DNA of 64,000 nt from Streptomyces sp. SAT1 (GCF_001654495.1 NZ_CP015849.1:3199501-3263500); one strand, 5' to 3'; shown: positions 43,520-54,722, counted from the first letter of the stretch. The notes: generated from the sequence alone by a model not told the origin. Made by a program: numbers and translations.

Positions 43520-44776
43520 TCAGACCTGAGGGACGCCGGCGGTGCCGTGCCGCAGCACCAGCGCCGAGTTCGAGCCCATGAGCCCCCGGCTGAGGACCAG
43601 CGCCGTGCGCACCTGCGCGGCACGGGCGCTGCCGGTCACCAGATCGAGGTCATGGCAGATGTCGAAGACATTGGGGGTGGGCGGGATCAGACCGTGCTCC
43701 ATCGTGAGCACCGCCGCCGCCGCGTCCAGCACGGGCGCCGCGCAGTACGCCCGGCCCGTACCGGTCTTGGGCGCCGTCACCGGCACCCGCCGTCCGTGCG
43801 CGCCGAGCGCGTCGGCGATCGCCAGCGCCTCGGCCCGGTCCGCCTCCGGGACGCCGAGCGCGTCCGCGAAGACCACGTCGACCTCCTCCGGGGCGCAGTC
43901 CGCCTCCGCCAGCGCCGCGCGGACCGCCTCCGCCAGACCCTCGCGCGACAGCTCCCAGCGGGAGGCACCCGTGAAGGTGGCCGCGTGCCCGGCCACGGTC
44001 GCCCGCACCGGCGCACCCCGCTCCCGGGCCCGCTCCGCCGCCTCCACGACGAGCATCGCGCCGCCCTCGGCGGGCACGAACCCGCACGCCGACTCCGTGA
44101 ACGGCCGGTACGCCCGCTCCGGATCGGCCACCGGACTCAGCTCGCCGTAACCGAGCTGGCAGACCATCGAGTACGGGGCGAGCGGCGCCTCCGTGGAACC
44201 GGCCACCATCACGTCCGTACCGCGCCGCACCGCCCGCGCGGCGTGCGCCAGCGCGTCCAGACCGCCCGCCTCGTCGGCGGCCACCACCGAGCACGGCCCC
44301 TTGAAGCCGCGCCGGATGGAGACCTGGCCGGTGCTCGCCGCGTAGAACCAGGCGATCGACTGCCAGGGGCCCACATAGCGGCGGCCCTTGCCCCACAGCT
44401 TCTGCAGCTCCCGCTGGCCGAACTCGCCGCCGCCCGAGCCGGCCGCCGTCACCACACCCGCGGCGAACGGCGCCTCGTCCGTGTCGGCCCGGCCCAGACG
44501 GGCGTCCTCCAGCGCCGCGTCGGCCGCCGCCATCGCGAAGTGCGTGTACCGGTCGGTCTGCACGAGGTAGCGCTCCTCGACCGAGACCGACGGATCGAAG
44601 GCCCGTACCTCGCCCGCCACCTTCAGCGGCAGCCGCTCGCAGCCCTCGCGGGTGACCCGGTCCAGGACGCTCACACCCTGCTGGGTGGACTTCCAGAAGG
44701 TCTCGGTGCTGGTTCCGTTGGGCGCCACGACACCGATGCCGGTGACGGCCGCCCGCCGTTTCACGGGTGCGCTCAT
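43520..44776 (-). CDS. whiE-ORFIV: Ketosynthase beta / chain length factor (WhiE ORFIV homologue)
   Basis: A 418-residue KS-fold protein lacking the catalytic Cys. Alignment by eye with the neighbouring KS-alpha places Glu169 ([13 protein letters not shown]) at the Cys position; most antibiotic PKSs have Gln there. The late catalytic histidines of KS-alpha are also not conserved (VVFADALG in place of YVNAHGSG). It pairs with KS-alpha and sets chain length. The ATG overlaps the KS-alpha stop by four bases. Confidence 0.95.
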   Translation of the reverse strand: MSAPVKRRAAVTGIGVVAPNGTSTETFWKSTQQGVSVLDRVTREGCERLPLKVAGEVRAFDPSVSVEERYLVQTDRYTHFAMAAADAALEDARLGRADTDEAPFAAGVVTAAGSGGGEFGQRELQKLWGKGRRYVGPWQSIAWFYAASTGQVSIRRGFKGPCSVVAADEAGGLDALAHAARAVRRGTDVMVAGSTEAPLAPYSMVCQLGYGELSPVADPERAYRPFTESACGFVPAEGGAMLVVEAAERARERGAPVRATVAGHAATFTGASRWELSREGLAEAVRAALAEADCAPEEVDVVFADALGVPEADRAEALAIADALGAHGRRVPVTAPKTGTGRAYCAAPVLDAAAAVLTMEHGLIPPTPNVFDICHDLDLVTGSARAAQVRTALVLSRGLMGSNSALVLRHGTAGVPQV

Positions 44777-46038
44777 GCCCTCTCCCTCTGCCGGGTCAGG
44801 ATCACCGCGGACTGGAAACCGCCGAACCCGCTGCCCACGGAGAGCACGCTGTCCAGCTTCCGCTCCCGGGCGACCCGCGGGACGTAGTCCAGGTCGCACT
44901 CGGGATCGGGGGTCGTGTAGTTCGCCGTCGGCGGGACCATCTGGCGGTCCAGCGCCAGCACGCACGCCACCACCTCGATCGCCCCGATCGCGCCCAGCGA
45001 GTGGCCCACCATCGACTTGATGGAGCTCATCGGGGTGTCGTAGGCGTGCCGGCCCAGCGCCCGCTTCACCGCGGCCGTCTCGTGCCGGTCGTTCTGCCGG
45101 GTGCCGGAGCCGTGCGCGTTGACGTAGCCGATCGCCGTGGCGTCCAGCCGGGCATGGTCCAGCGCCGTCTCGATGGCCCGCGCCATCTCCAGCCCGTCAC
45201 TGGTCAGACCGGTCATGTGGTAGGCGTTGCCGAAGGTGGCGTAGCCGCTCAGCTCGCAGTAGATCCGCGCGCCGCGCGCCCGAGCGTGCTCCAGCTCCTC
45301 CAGCACCAGCACCGCGCCGCCCTCGCCCATGACGAACCCGTCACGGTCGTTGTCGAAGGGCCGCGAGGCGTGCGCCGGGTCGTCGTTGTTCGGCGACGTG
45401 GCCTTGATCGCGTCGAAGCACGCCATCGTGATCGGCGATATCGGCGAGTCCGACGCCCCGGCTATGCAGATGTCGGCCCGGCCCTCCTCCACGGTGTGCA
45501 GCGCGTACCCGACCGCGTCGAGCCCCGACGTGCACCCGGTGGACACCGACTGCACGGGGCCGCGCGCCCCGAACCGCTCGGCCACCGTCGAGGCCAGCGT
45601 GCTCGGCGTGAACGCCCGCTCCAGATACGGCCGCGCCCGCTCGTGGTCCACGTCCCAGCGCTCACCGCCATGGCTGACCAGCACGTAGTCGTTCTCCAGC
45701 CGCGTGGTGCCGCCGACCGCGGTGCCCAGCGAGACCCCGACCCGCCAGGGGTTCTCCCCGGCGAGGTCGAGCCCGGAGTCCCGCACCGCCTCCAGGCCCG
45801 CGGCCAGCGCGAACTGGATGTAGCGGTCGCAGCGCGCCACCTGCTCCTCGGAAAGGCCCGCGGCCACCGGGTCGAAGTCGCACTCCGCGGCGATCTGCGA
45901 CCGCAGCCCGGACGGGTCGAAGAAGGTGATGCCCCGCGTCGCGGTCCGCCCGTTCGCCAGCAGGTCGAAGAAGGCCGGGGCGCCGATACCGCCCGGCGCC
46001 ACCACGCCTATGCCGGTGACCGCCACCCGCCTGGTCAT
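44773..46038 (-). CDS. whiE-ORFIII: Ketosynthase alpha of the type II PKS (WhiE ORFIII homologue)
   Basis: A 421-residue beta-ketoacyl synthase. The nucleophile is Cys169 in [14 protein letters not shown], and the catalytic histidines are His309 (YVNAHGSGT) and His346 (SMVGHSLGA), with Lys341 nearby. It catalyses the repeated malonyl condensations with KS-beta and the ACP. It overlaps the cupin gene upstream and the KS-beta gene downstream by four bases each, so three genes are translationally coupled. Confidence 0.96.
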   Translation of the reverse strand: MTRRVAVTGIGVVAPGGIGAPAFFDLLANGRTATRGITFFDPSGLRSQIAAECDFDPVAAGLSEEQVARCDRYIQFALAAGLEAVRDSGLDLAGENPWRVGVSLGTAVGGTTRLENDYVLVSHGGERWDVDHERARPYLERAFTPSTLASTVAERFGARGPVQSVSTGCTSGLDAVGYALHTVEEGRADICIAGASDSPISPITMACFDAIKATSPNNDDPAHASRPFDNDRDGFVMGEGGAVLVLEELEHARARGARIYCELSGYATFGNAYHMTGLTSDGLEMARAIETALDHARLDATAIGYVNAHGSGTRQNDRHETAAVKRALGRHAYDTPMSSIKSMVGHSLGAIGAIEVVACVLALDRQMVPPTANYTTPDPECDLDYVPRVARERKLDSVLSVGSGFGGFQSAVILTRQRERA

Positions 46039-46493
46039 GAGCGGGCCTCGGCCGCGTCCGCCGGCACCGGCTCCCCGGCCCCGGCCACGACCCGCACCGC
46101 CTCCTCCGCGGTGCCCTCCGTGTCGACATGTCCCAGCTGCGGGCGCGGCGCCAGCGGACCGAGGTGGAAGACGAGCCGCGCCTCCACATCGCCCACATTG
46201 CGGAACCGGTGCCGCATGTACGCCGGGATCATCAGCCCCTGCTCGGGCCTGAGCGGGTGGGCCTCACCGTCCAGGTCCACCTCCAGCTCACCGCACACCA
46301 CGTACACGAACTCCTCGGAGTACGGGTGGTAGTGCTCACCGATGCGGTCACCGGGCTGCACCAGCGCCACCCCCATGAAGCCGCTGGTGGAACCCACCGT
46401 GGCCGGGGTCAGCATGGCGCGCAGATCGCCTCCGCGCCGGGTGTTGGGCTCGGTCTCGCCGAGTTCCACGATCTTGGGCCTGGCTTTGATCAC
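46035..46493 (-). CDS. whiE-ORFII: Cupin-domain protein of the spore-pigment cluster (WhiE ORFII homologue)
   Basis: A 152-residue single cupin. The metal motif appears as [21 protein letters not shown], and the second motif as [25 protein letters not shown]. Two His and one Glu fit a mononuclear metal site. Homologues occur in spore-pigment and TcmJ-type clusters as monooxygenase or cyclase auxiliaries; the exact step is unclear. The stop overlaps the KS-alpha start. Confidence 0.9.
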   Translation of the reverse strand: MIKARPKIVELGETEPNTRRGGDLRAMLTPATVGSTSGFMGVALVQPGDRIGEHYHPYSEEFVYVVCGELEVDLDGEAHPLRPEQGLMIPAYMRHRFRNVGDVEARLVFHLGPLAPRPQLGHVDTEGTAEEAVRVVAGAGEPVPADAAEARS

Positions 46494-46534
46494 GTCGTTC
46501 CTCCGGTGGTGTGTACGTCGGCTGAAGGGGAGCG

Positions 46535-47674
46535 TCAGGCGTCCGGCGCCGACCGCCGGTCGGTGACGAGGTCCATCCGGGCCAGGGCGAGCAGCCGCGC
46601 CAGATCGCCGTCCTTCTTCGCGGCGCCCTCGTCGAGCAGCGTCGTCAGCTCCGACACCTGCGCGGCGTCCGCCAGACCCAGCGCCGCCGCCGGATCCACG
46701 TCGAGACCGGCCCGTACGTCGATCAGCCGGACCACCACGTCGTCCCGCTCGAAGACCGTGCTGCGCAGGATCGGGCTGGCCGGGTCGTCCGCCACCCGCT
46801 CGTCGTGCTGGGCCAGCAGCTCCGCCAGCCGCATCCCCATCCCCGGCCGCGCCGGGTACGACAGCGCCTGCCGCTGCGCCCCCTCGTCGTCCTGACCGCG
46901 CGTCACGTGGTGCACCGCCGGGAGGGCCGCCCGGGTGAAGAACACCCGCACCGACTCCTGGTCGGCGAAGTCCCGCTCCTGCTCCAGATACGGGTTGATG
47001 GCCTCCTCCACCGCCCGGATCTCCGGCTGCCGCGCCACGTGCCGCAGCGCCGCCAGCAGGTCACCGCGCACCTCGATGGCCCGCACCACCCGGTTGCCGT
47101 GCATGAACAGCGACGTACGGCACAGCTTCGTGGTGTCGTCCACCCGCGCCTGGGGCGACTCGTAGTTCGCCAGCAGCTCGGCGACCTTCTTCTCGCTGCC
47201 CGGCTTCACCGTGAACGTCAGCGCGTGCCGGAGCACCCCGTCACCGATGCGCGGCGACGTCTGCAGCCGGCGCTCGCCCGCCGCCCGGCCCGCCTCACCG
47301 CCGGTCTCCCGGACGATGTGGAAACGCAGCGACCGCGTGTCACGGATGCAGCTGTGCATCGGCTGCACCATCCGCACGTGCTCCTCGCTGTTCACCCAGG
47401 CGAGGAACGGCGGCGCGCTCTCCCACTCGCTGGTGATCAGCCACTGCGAAGGGTTCTCGATCGACTGGCACAGCTGGTCGCTGACATGCCCGGGGACGGA
47501 CGAGACCTGCTTGCCCATCTCCTCGTACGCCTCCAGGAACTGCTGCTGGGCGCCGTCGTAGACGTCCACCAGCAGGACGACCCGGAGCCGGGAACCGTCG
47601 AAGACGGACTGGGAGACACGTTTCGAGTCCTGCTGCTCGGTGGGTTCTGAAACACGCTCAGAGATGGCGGTCAT
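46535..47674 (-). CDS. whiE-ORFI: SchA/CurD-like protein, first gene of the pigment operon (WhiE ORFI homologue)
   Basis: A 379-residue protein with SchA/CurD-type domains. The N-terminal half contains [24 protein letters not shown] and [19 protein letters not shown], which resembles an antibiotic-biosynthesis-monooxygenase (ABM) fold. The middle part repeats a similar pattern ([23 protein letters not shown]) and so does the C-terminal part ([21 protein letters not shown]). Three such units suggest internal duplication. The chemical role is unknown. The ATG at 47674 begins [11 protein letters not shown]; the open frame upstream has no ribosome site. Confidence 0.88.
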   Translation of the reverse strand: MTAISERVSEPTEQQDSKRVSQSVFDGSRLRVVLLVDVYDGAQQQFLEAYEEMGKQVSSVPGHVSDQLCQSIENPSQWLITSEWESAPPFLAWVNSEEHVRMVQPMHSCIRDTRSLRFHIVRETGGEAGRAAGERRLQTSPRIGDGVLRHALTFTVKPGSEKKVAELLANYESPQARVDDTTKLCRTSLFMHGNRVVRAIEVRGDLLAALRHVARQPEIRAVEEAINPYLEQERDFADQESVRVFFTRAALPAVHHVTRGQDDEGAQRQALSYPARPGMGMRLAELLAQHDERVADDPASPILRSTVFERDDVVVRLIDVRAGLDVDPAAALGLADAAQVSELTTLLDEGAAKKDGDLARLLALARMDLVTDRRSAPDA

Positions 47675-47772
47675 CTGCGTACGTCTCCTTGACGGGGCTG
47701 AAGAGGGCTTCGCTCCGCCGACATCCCGCCGCGGGTGACGCGACGTCAGCGTGATCTCGATCCTGTGCCGGT

Positions 47773-47815
47773 TGTGATCAGTGCGCGACTCGTGTGCACC
47801 ACGTGGGTGATCACA
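47773..47815. promoter_or_regulatory. TGTGATCA inverted repeat in the divergent pigment promoter region
   Basis: TGTGATCA (47773-47780) and TGATCACA (47808-47815) are perfect inverted arms separated by 27 bases. CCACGTGG at 47799-47806 is a second palindrome between them. The gap carries the promoters of both pigment transcripts, which are developmentally controlled in S. coelicolor. The binding protein is unknown. Confidence 0.45.
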
Positions 47816-47958
47816 GGGGTGATTGCCCCCGCGAACGCACGCGGACCGCCCCCGCACCGGGCATGGAGACACCGACGGGCCCCCACCCGCCCGCACCCCC
47901 GCGCCCCCGCGCGACCCCCGCGACGCACCCGCGCCCCACCCCGCCCCTGGAGGCACCG

Positions 47959-49611
47959 ATGCACCGAGAAGCCGACCACCGGGTACCCGTCCTCATCGTC
48001 GGCGGCTCCCTGGTGGGCCTGTCCACCTCGCTCTTCCTGGGCCGCCTCGGCGTGCCCCACCTGCTCGTCGAACGGCACTCCGGCACCTCCCACCACCCCC
48101 GCGGCCGCGGCAACAACGTGCGCACCATGGAGCTGCTCCGCGCGGCCGGCGTCGAGGACGCCGTCAAGGACGCCGCCTCCCTGCTCGCCGGCAACCACGG
48201 CATCCTCCAGACCCCCACCCTCGTCGGCGACGCCGGCGAATGGCTGTTCAAGCACATCGACCCGGGCGGCGGCATGGCCCGCTTCAGCCCCACCGGCTGG
48301 TGCCTGTGCAGCCAGAACGACCTCGAACCCGTCCTCCTCGACAGCGCCCGCGCCCTCGGCGGCGACCTGCGCTACTCCCACGAGATGGAGACCTTCGAGC
48401 AGGACGCCGACGGAGTCACCGCCACCGTCCGCGACCGCGCCACCGACGAGCGGTACACCGTCCGCGCCGACTACCTCGTCGCCGCCGACGGCCCCCGCAG
48501 CCCCGTCCGCCGCCGCCTCGGCATCGGCCAGTCCGGACCCGGCGACCTGTTCGCCAACGTCAGCGTCACCTTCCGCTCCAAACTCCTCGCCGACGTCGTG
48601 GGCGACCGCCGCTTCATCTGCTGCTACCTCACCGATCCGGAGGCCGACGGGGCACTGCTCCCCGTCGACAACAAGGAGCACTGGGTCTTCCACGCCCCCT
48701 GGCACCCCGAGCGCGGCGAGAGCCTCGACGAGTTCACCGAGGAACGCCTCCAGCGGCACATCCGCCGCGCCATCGGCGCCCCCGACCTGGACGTCGAGAT
48801 CACCGGCAAGGCGTCCTGGCGCGCCGCCGAACGCGTCGCCGACCGCTACACCGACGGACGCGTCCTGCTCGCCGGCGACTCCGTCCACGAGATGTCGCCC
48901 ACCGGCGCCTTCGGCTCCAACACCGGCATCCAGGACGCCCACAACCTCGCCTGGAAACTCGCCGCCGTCCTCGGCGGCTGGGCGGGCCCCGGCCTCCTGG
49001 ACACCTACGACACCGAGCGCCGCCCGGTCGCCACCGCCACCAGCGCCCGCGCCTCCGCCCGCTCCGTCGAGCACAGCCACCCCGGCTTCGCGCCCGCGCC
49101 CGGCATCGGCGGCGGCAAGCGCGGCGGCATCCTCAACGTCGTCCTCGGCTACCGCTACCTCCGGGGCGCCGTCATCGGCGCCGACCCCGGCCAGGACGTC
49201 GTGCCCGACGCGCTCCGCCTCACCGGCGAGCCCGGCACCCGCGCCCCCCACCTGTGGGTGCGGCGCGACGGCGAGCGCGTCTCCACCCTCGACCTGTACG
49301 AACGCTCCCTGGTCCTGCTCAGCGACGCCCGCTCCACCACCGACTGGCACACCGCGGCCCGCCGCGTCGCGGAGACCACCGGCATCCCCCTGGTCTCCTA
49401 CCGCTTCGGCACCGACCTCACCACCGAAGCCCCGCCCGCCCCGGACACCCCGGCCCCCGACTGGGCCGCCGCCCACGGCACCACCCCCGACGGCGCGGTC
49501 CTCGTCCGCCCCGACGGCTTCGTCGCCTGGCGCACCCGGACCGCCGCCCCGGACTCGGCCCCGGAGGCAACCCTGCGCGAAACCCTGACGACCCTCCTGC
49601 GCACCCCCTGA
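47959..49611 (+). CDS. whiE-ORFVIII: FAD-dependent polyketide hydroxylase (WhiE ORFVIII homologue)
   Basis: A 550-residue aromatic hydroxylase of the PHBH/RdmE type. Blocks are VLIVGGSLVGLSTSLFLGRL (FAD fold), the DG motif in LVAADGPRSPVRRRLGI, and GDSVHEMSPTGAFGSNTGI with DAHNLAWKLAAV (second FAD motif). A C-terminal thioredoxin-like domain (about 400-550) is typical of this class. It hydroxylates the pigment late in the pathway. It is transcribed divergently from ORFs I-VII, as in whiE of S. coelicolor. The ATG follows GGAGG. Confidence 0.92.
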   Translation: MHREADHRVPVLIVGGSLVGLSTSLFLGRLGVPHLLVERHSGTSHHPRGRGNNVRTMELLRAAGVEDAVKDAASLLAGNHGILQTPTLVGDAGEWLFKHIDPGGGMARFSPTGWCLCSQNDLEPVLLDSARALGGDLRYSHEMETFEQDADGVTATVRDRATDERYTVRADYLVAADGPRSPVRRRLGIGQSGPGDLFANVSVTFRSKLLADVVGDRRFICCYLTDPEADGALLPVDNKEHWVFHAPWHPERGESLDEFTEERLQRHIRRAIGAPDLDVEITGKASWRAAERVADRYTDGRVLLAGDSVHEMSPTGAFGSNTGIQDAHNLAWKLAAVLGGWAGPGLLDTYDTERRPVATATSARASARSVEHSHPGFAPAPGIGGGKRGGILNVVLGYRYLRGAVIGADPGQDVVPDALRLTGEPGTRAPHLWVRRDGERVSTLDLYERSLVLLSDARSTTDWHTAARRVAETTGIPLVSYRFGTDLTTEAPPAPDTPAPDWAAAHGTTPDGAVLVRPDGFVAWRTRTAAPDSAPEATLRETLTTLLRTP

Positions 49612-49633
49612 CCCACCCGCCCCAGCACACAGA

Positions 49634-49668
49634 AAAGGCCAGGTCAGACACTGTCTGACCTGGCCTTT
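49634..49668. terminator. Terminator hairpin between the pigment hydroxylase and tRNA-Thr
   Basis: A 17-base arm (49634-49650) is the exact reverse complement of 49652-49668; in practice the loop will be a few bases wider than the one-base gap. It has A and T runs on its outer edges. It can end both the hydroxylase transcript and the minus-strand tRNA. Confidence 0.85.
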
Positions 49669-49673
49669 CACCG

Positions 49674-49747
49674 AGCCCCCTGTCGGATTCGAACCGACGA
49701 CCTACGCATTACAAGTGCGTTGCTCTGGCCAGCTGAGCTAAGGAGGC
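49674..49747 (-). tRNA. tRNA-Thr (anticodon UGU)
   Basis: On the minus strand the cloverleaf is complete: acceptor GCCTCCT pairing with AGGGGGC (one G-U), D arm GCTC/GAGC, anticodon stem ACGCA/TGCGT with loop CTTGTAA (anticodon TGT), variable AGGTC, and T arm GTCGG-TTCGAAT-CCGAC. The discriminator is T and CCA is not encoded. Confidence 0.96.
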
Positions 49748-49992
49748 GTACCGGGTGGTGCCCGTGCAGTGTACCCAGGTCGCGGCGGGTGCCCGTCGAG
49801 AATTTCCGCGAAGTTCACACCCCTTCAAGTACTGACAGACCAGGTGAACGCCAGGTACCGTCCTGTGCCAGTTCACTCTTGTGGACCACGCGATCACCAC
49901 AGCGGACGATCCTTCGGGCATCCGTCGTGGCAACCGCCTTCCTACTCGGATCGTCCGGCACGTTCCTGCCGGTAGAAGGGGGCCCATTCATC

Positions 49993-51129
<1,137 letters not shown>

Positions 51130-51202
51130 CACCCGGCAGCCAGGCGCATGACGCTTACGGCTGAAACCCCGGGAATGATCCGGGTGATTCACCCGAGTTG
51201 AC

Positions 51203-51238
51203 GAGAAGGGCCCCGCGAACTGCTGCGGGGCCCTTCTC
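51203..51238 (+). terminator. Terminator hairpin after msiK
   Basis: A 14-bp stem pairs 51203-51216 with 51225-51238, with an eight-base loop, about 75 bases after the msiK stop. Confidence 0.85.
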
Positions 51239-51377
51239 GCTGTCTCCGGACCACCCTGACACACAGGACATTTCGAGCCGTGTGCGTCAACACACCACCA
51301 GAGAAAGGGCGGTACGCCGTCGCCCGAAGGGGTGACTAAATGTCGCCAAATCATCACCGGGCGCTACCCTCACTCGC

Positions 51378-51827
51378 GTGAAGCACTCCACCACGCCACC
51401 CAAGCGACGCGGCCGGGGCCCCGCCCGCCGGATCGGCCGCTCCCTCGCCCTCGTCCTGCCCGTCGTCCTGGTGCTCTCCGGGACCCTCGCGGTCACCCGA
51501 GTCAACTGGTCGGGGAACCCCTCGAACTCGGTGCTCACCGCGTCCGACATGTCCGCGCCCGGGGTCGCCGCCCCTCCCCGGGCCCCGCAGGACGTGCTCC
51601 GCGACCACCTGCTGACGGAGCTGCAGGAGAAGGATCCGGGCGTCGCGCTCACCCACCTCCAGCAGGCGGTCAACGACCGGCCCTCGCTGGCCGGGCACTG
51701 CGCCTCCATCGCCCGCACCCTCGGCCGGGCCGCCGTGCGCATCTACGGCCCCACGCGCGCCCAGGCCTTCTCCCGCCCCGTCTGCGACACCTCCTTCGCC
51801 TCCGGGGTCCTCGCGGCCCAGGGCTGA
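51378..51827 (+). CDS. Small membrane-anchored or secreted protein of unknown function
   Basis: A 149-residue protein. A basic N-terminus (PPKRRGRGPARRIGR) leads into one hydrophobic helix (about 22-40), then an extracytoplasmic part with HLLTELQEKDPGVALTHLQQAV and a pair of cysteines (GHCASIA, RPVCDTSF). I do not recognise the domain. Its place just after msiK is conserved in Streptomyces as far as I recall. The GTG start has no strong ribosome site. Confidence 0.65.
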   Translation: MKHSTTPPKRRGRGPARRIGRSLALVLPVVLVLSGTLAVTRVNWSGNPSNSVLTASDMSAPGVAAPPRAPQDVLRDHLLTELQEKDPGVALTHLQQAVNDRPSLAGHCASIARTLGRAAVRIYGPTRAQAFSRPVCDTSFASGVLAAQG

Positions 51828-51946
51828 GCCGGGACCGGGTCACCAGCAGAGCCCGGCAGAGTCAGGGCCCGCGCCGGACGGGCGCCGTACAGCGGCGTAC
51901 CGGTCACCGGCGCGGGCCGCCGCACGGCGGCACGTAGAGTTCCGGC

Positions 51947-52678
51947 ATGACCCATCCGAATGCGGCGTCCCGCCCCACCCAAGCCGTGGTCCTGGCCGGT
52001 GGCCAGGGCTCCCGGCTGCGCCCCTACACCGACGACCGGCCCAAGCCGATGGTCGAGATCCCCGGTACGGGCACTCCGATCATCGGTCACCAGCTCGCCT
52101 GGCTGGCCGAGGAGGGCGTCACGGACGTGGTGATCTCCTGCGGTCACCTCGCCGAGGTGCTCCAGGAGTGGCTGGAGTCGGCGGAGCTGCCCGTCCGGGT
52201 GACCACGGTCGTCGAGCCGGAACCCCTCGGCCGCGGCGGCGGCCTCAAGTTCGCCGCCGCCCGCCTCCCGCACCCCGAGCGCGCCTGGTACGCCACCAAC
52301 GGCGACATCTGGACCCGTTTCTCGCTGCGGGACATGGCGGACTTCCACACCGAGCGCGACGCGGTCGCGACCCTCGCGCTGGCCCGGCCGCGCATCCCGT
52401 GGGGCGCCGTGCAGACGGACGGCTTCGGGCACATCACGGACTTCATCGAGGCGCCGCCGTCGACCTTCGAGATCAACGCGGGCGTCTACGTCTTCTCCCC
52501 CGGCTTCGCCTCCCTGCTCCCCGAGCGCGGTGACCACGAGCGCAGCACCTTCCCGCGGCTGGCCCGGGAACTGCGGCTGGCCGGCTTCCCGATCCCGCAG
52601 GGCGCCTACTGGCGTGCCATCGACACCGCCAAGGACCTCACGGAGGCCGCCAAGGAGCTGGCCGCGCTGGGCCGATGA
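51947..52678 (+). CDS. Sugar-phosphate nucleotidyltransferase
   Basis: A 243-residue NTP-transferase. The pyrophosphorylase signature is VVLAGGQGSRLRPYTDDRPKPM. GTPIIGHQLAWLAEEGV and ATNGDIWTRFSLRDMADFH carry the base and metal sites. It makes an NDP-sugar; similarity favours mannose-1-phosphate guanylyltransferase or glucose-1-phosphate (thymidylyl/uridylyl) transferase types, but the sugar cannot be fixed from sequence alone. A long hairpin follows it. Confidence 0.87.
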   Translation: MTHPNAASRPTQAVVLAGGQGSRLRPYTDDRPKPMVEIPGTGTPIIGHQLAWLAEEGVTDVVISCGHLAEVLQEWLESAELPVRVTTVVEPEPLGRGGGLKFAAARLPHPERAWYATNGDIWTRFSLRDMADFHTERDAVATLALARPRIPWGAVQTDGFGHITDFIEAPPSTFEINAGVYVFSPGFASLLPERGDHERSTFPRLARELRLAGFPIPQGAYWRAIDTAKDLTEAAKELAALGR

Positions 52679-52717
52679 CGCCCCGGCAGGACACCTGCTC
52701 CCCTTCCCCGTACGCAG

Positions 52718-52756
52718 CCGAAGGGCCCCGCACCACCATGGTGCGGGGCCCTTCGG
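52718..52756. terminator. Bidirectional terminator after the nucleotidyltransferase gene
   Basis: A perfect 16-bp stem pairs 52718-52733 with 52741-52756 around a seven-base loop. It lies between two convergent genes. Confidence 0.88.
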
Positions 52757-52781
52757 GCCGTCACGGCCCGAGCTACCCGAG

Positions 52782-54548
52782 CTAGCCGAGCAGGCCGCCC
52801 ACCAGTCCGGGCTGGCCCGTGGAGGACGAGCTGCCGCCGCCGGAGCCGGAGGGCTGGGTGTCGCCGCCGCCGGAGCCGCCGGAACCGGAGCCCCCGGAGG
52901 CCGAGCCGCCGGAGGTCGGGCCCGCGCTGGTGCTGGGCGCCTGCTGGACGGGGGCGGAGTGGCGCGGCGGGACGTGGCCGGTGGTGCCCTGGGTCTGGCT
53001 GGGCGCGCCGCCGGTGGCGGCTCCGCTGCCGCGGGTGGCGCCCGGGGTGGCCGCGGGGCCACCGGTCGGCCCGGCGGACGTGCCGCGGTGGCTGGGCGAG
53101 GTGGAGGCCGACGGGGAGCCGCTGTGTCCGGTGCCCGTGCCGGTGCCGGGGCGGCTGGGCAGTGGCGAGCCGGGCAGTTCGTTGCGCGGGGACTCTCCGG
53201 GGCCGGGGACGACGACCCGGTCGGCGTCGCGGACCGCGCCGCCGAGCAGCGCGCCCACGAGCAGGGTGAGCCCGGCGACGACCACGGTGATCAGGGCGCC
53301 GCGGCGCAGCACGTACCGGCGCAGGTCCCACAGGTCGGCGCGGGGGCCGAGGCGGCGCCAGGCGGACGCGGCGAGCCGGCCGTCCACGGAGTAGACGGGC
53401 GCACCGGCGATGATCAGCGGGGACCAGGCGGCCAGGTAGATGATGTCCGGGGTGTCGTAGACGGCGACGGTGCGCCAGCTGACGGTGACGACGATCGCGG
53501 CGGAGAGCAGCGCGCCGACCACCGCGGCGACCCGCTGCCAGCAGCCCAGGACCGTCAGGACGCCGACGATGACCTGGAGGAAGGCGATGGAGAGGCCGGA
53601 GCCGACCGGGTGCTGGAGGGCGAACTGGCGCAGCGGCTCGGCGACTTCCCAGGGGTGCAGGGAGGTGAGCCACTTGACCATGGAGCCGCGCTTGCCGCCG
53701 TCGAAGTAGAGCGGGTCGCACAGCTTGCCCATGCCGGCGTAGAGGGAGACGAACCCGAGGAAGATCCGCAGCGGGAGGAGGACCACGCCGAGGTTCATCC
53801 GGCGGCCCGGGTAGTAGGCGTGGCGGGCCGGGTCGTCGCCGTGCCGCCTGCCGCGGCGGCGGGTGCCGGGCGCGGGGGCGTCGCGGGTGGCGCCTTCGTC
53901 GTAGCCGTAGGCGCCGGTGTCGGCGGCGAGGCCGCCGCCGGGGTGGCCGTGGGGCGGTCCGGCGGCGCCCGCGGCGGGGCGGGTGCCGTACGCGGACTCG
54001 CCGTACTGCTCCTCGTAGGCGCTGCCCGAGCTGCGCATCTGCGGGAGCAGCCGGGTCTCGCCGGGCTCCGGGGAGCGCTGGGCGCCGACGACGGGGGTCT
54101 CGACGGTGCGGTCGAGGTCGTCGTAGCCGCCGTAGCCGGGGGCGGCGTCGACGCGCGGGATGACCTGGGTGGCTCCGGCGTCGGCGGACGGGTCCTCGGT
54201 GTAGCGGACGCTGCCGCTGCGCACGGCCTGGAGCAGCCGGTGGGCGCCGGTGTCGTCGGGGGCGGAGCGGCCGCTCCACACGAGCGGCCGGCGCGGGGCG
54301 GCCCGGCCCGCCGCCCCGGCGGCGGCGGGCACGCGCACGGCGGGGTCGGTGACGCTCGGGTGCCGGGCGAGGCGGGGGGACAGGGTGCGCCGCGACGCGG
54401 CGCCCAGCTGCACGCGGAAGCTCGCGTGAGTGACGATGACCTGCGCCGGATCGCTCGGCACCTTCACCATGCTCAGCGCGGGAGCGTCGTCGTAGCCCGA
54501 CGAGCGGTCCCCCGTGGGTGTGCGGGGTGTTCTGGTGTCCACACTCAT
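52782..54548 (-). CDS. DoxX-family membrane protein with long disordered tails
   Basis: A 588-residue protein. Residues 1-255 are low-complexity (Pro, Ala, Gly, Arg, Asp), with several Y-rich acidic patches. The membrane core (about 258-440) has four hydrophobic helices with RIFLGFVSLYAGMGKLCDPLYF and LSIAFLQVIVGVLTVLGCWQRVAA, the DoxX pattern. A further helix (about 445-465) precedes a Gly/Ser/Thr/Pro-rich tail ending SSSTGQPGLVGG. The family's role is redox-related or unknown. The ATG is at 54548. It is far larger than a typical DoxX protein (about 130-200 residues) because of the two tails. Confidence 0.8.
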   Translation of the reverse strand: MSVDTRTPRTPTGDRSSGYDDAPALSMVKVPSDPAQVIVTHASFRVQLGAASRRTLSPRLARHPSVTDPAVRVPAAAGAAGRAAPRRPLVWSGRSAPDDTGAHRLLQAVRSGSVRYTEDPSADAGATQVIPRVDAAPGYGGYDDLDRTVETPVVGAQRSPEPGETRLLPQMRSSGSAYEEQYGESAYGTRPAAGAAGPPHGHPGGGLAADTGAYGYDEGATRDAPAPGTRRRGRRHGDDPARHAYYPGRRMNLGVVLLPLRIFLGFVSLYAGMGKLCDPLYFDGGKRGSMVKWLTSLHPWEVAEPLRQFALQHPVGSGLSIAFLQVIVGVLTVLGCWQRVAAVVGALLSAAIVVTVSWRTVAVYDTPDIIYLAAWSPLIIAGAPVYSVDGRLAASAWRRLGPRADLWDLRRYVLRRGALITVVVAGLTLLVGALLGGAVRDADRVVVPGPGESPRNELPGSPLPSRPGTGTGTGHSGSPSASTSPSHRGTSAGPTGGPAATPGATRGSGAATGGAPSQTQGTTGHVPPRHSAPVQQAPSTSAGPTSGGSASGGSGSGGSGGGDTQPSGSGGGSSSSTGQPGLVGGLLG

Positions 54549-54722
54549 CTAACCGAGTGATGGGGTGTTAGGACACTGCCTTGACCCGTCGGATCTGTCC
54601 GGACCGCGTCAAGCTTGCCCCGAACGGACGGATACGCCCGGCCGGGTGAACATCCGCACGCGCGTACGAGCGCAGGCCGGGCCGGGTCCGCGTGCCTGCC
54701 GCGTCCCGGCCGGGCCCCGCGC

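Noticed and set aside
49800..49990. DasR- or PHO-box-like sequences before msiK (ACTGACAGACCAGG and isolated GTTCAC units)
   Set aside because: The dre-like match lacks two central bases, and the GTTCAC units are not arranged as the 11-bp direct repeats PhoP needs.
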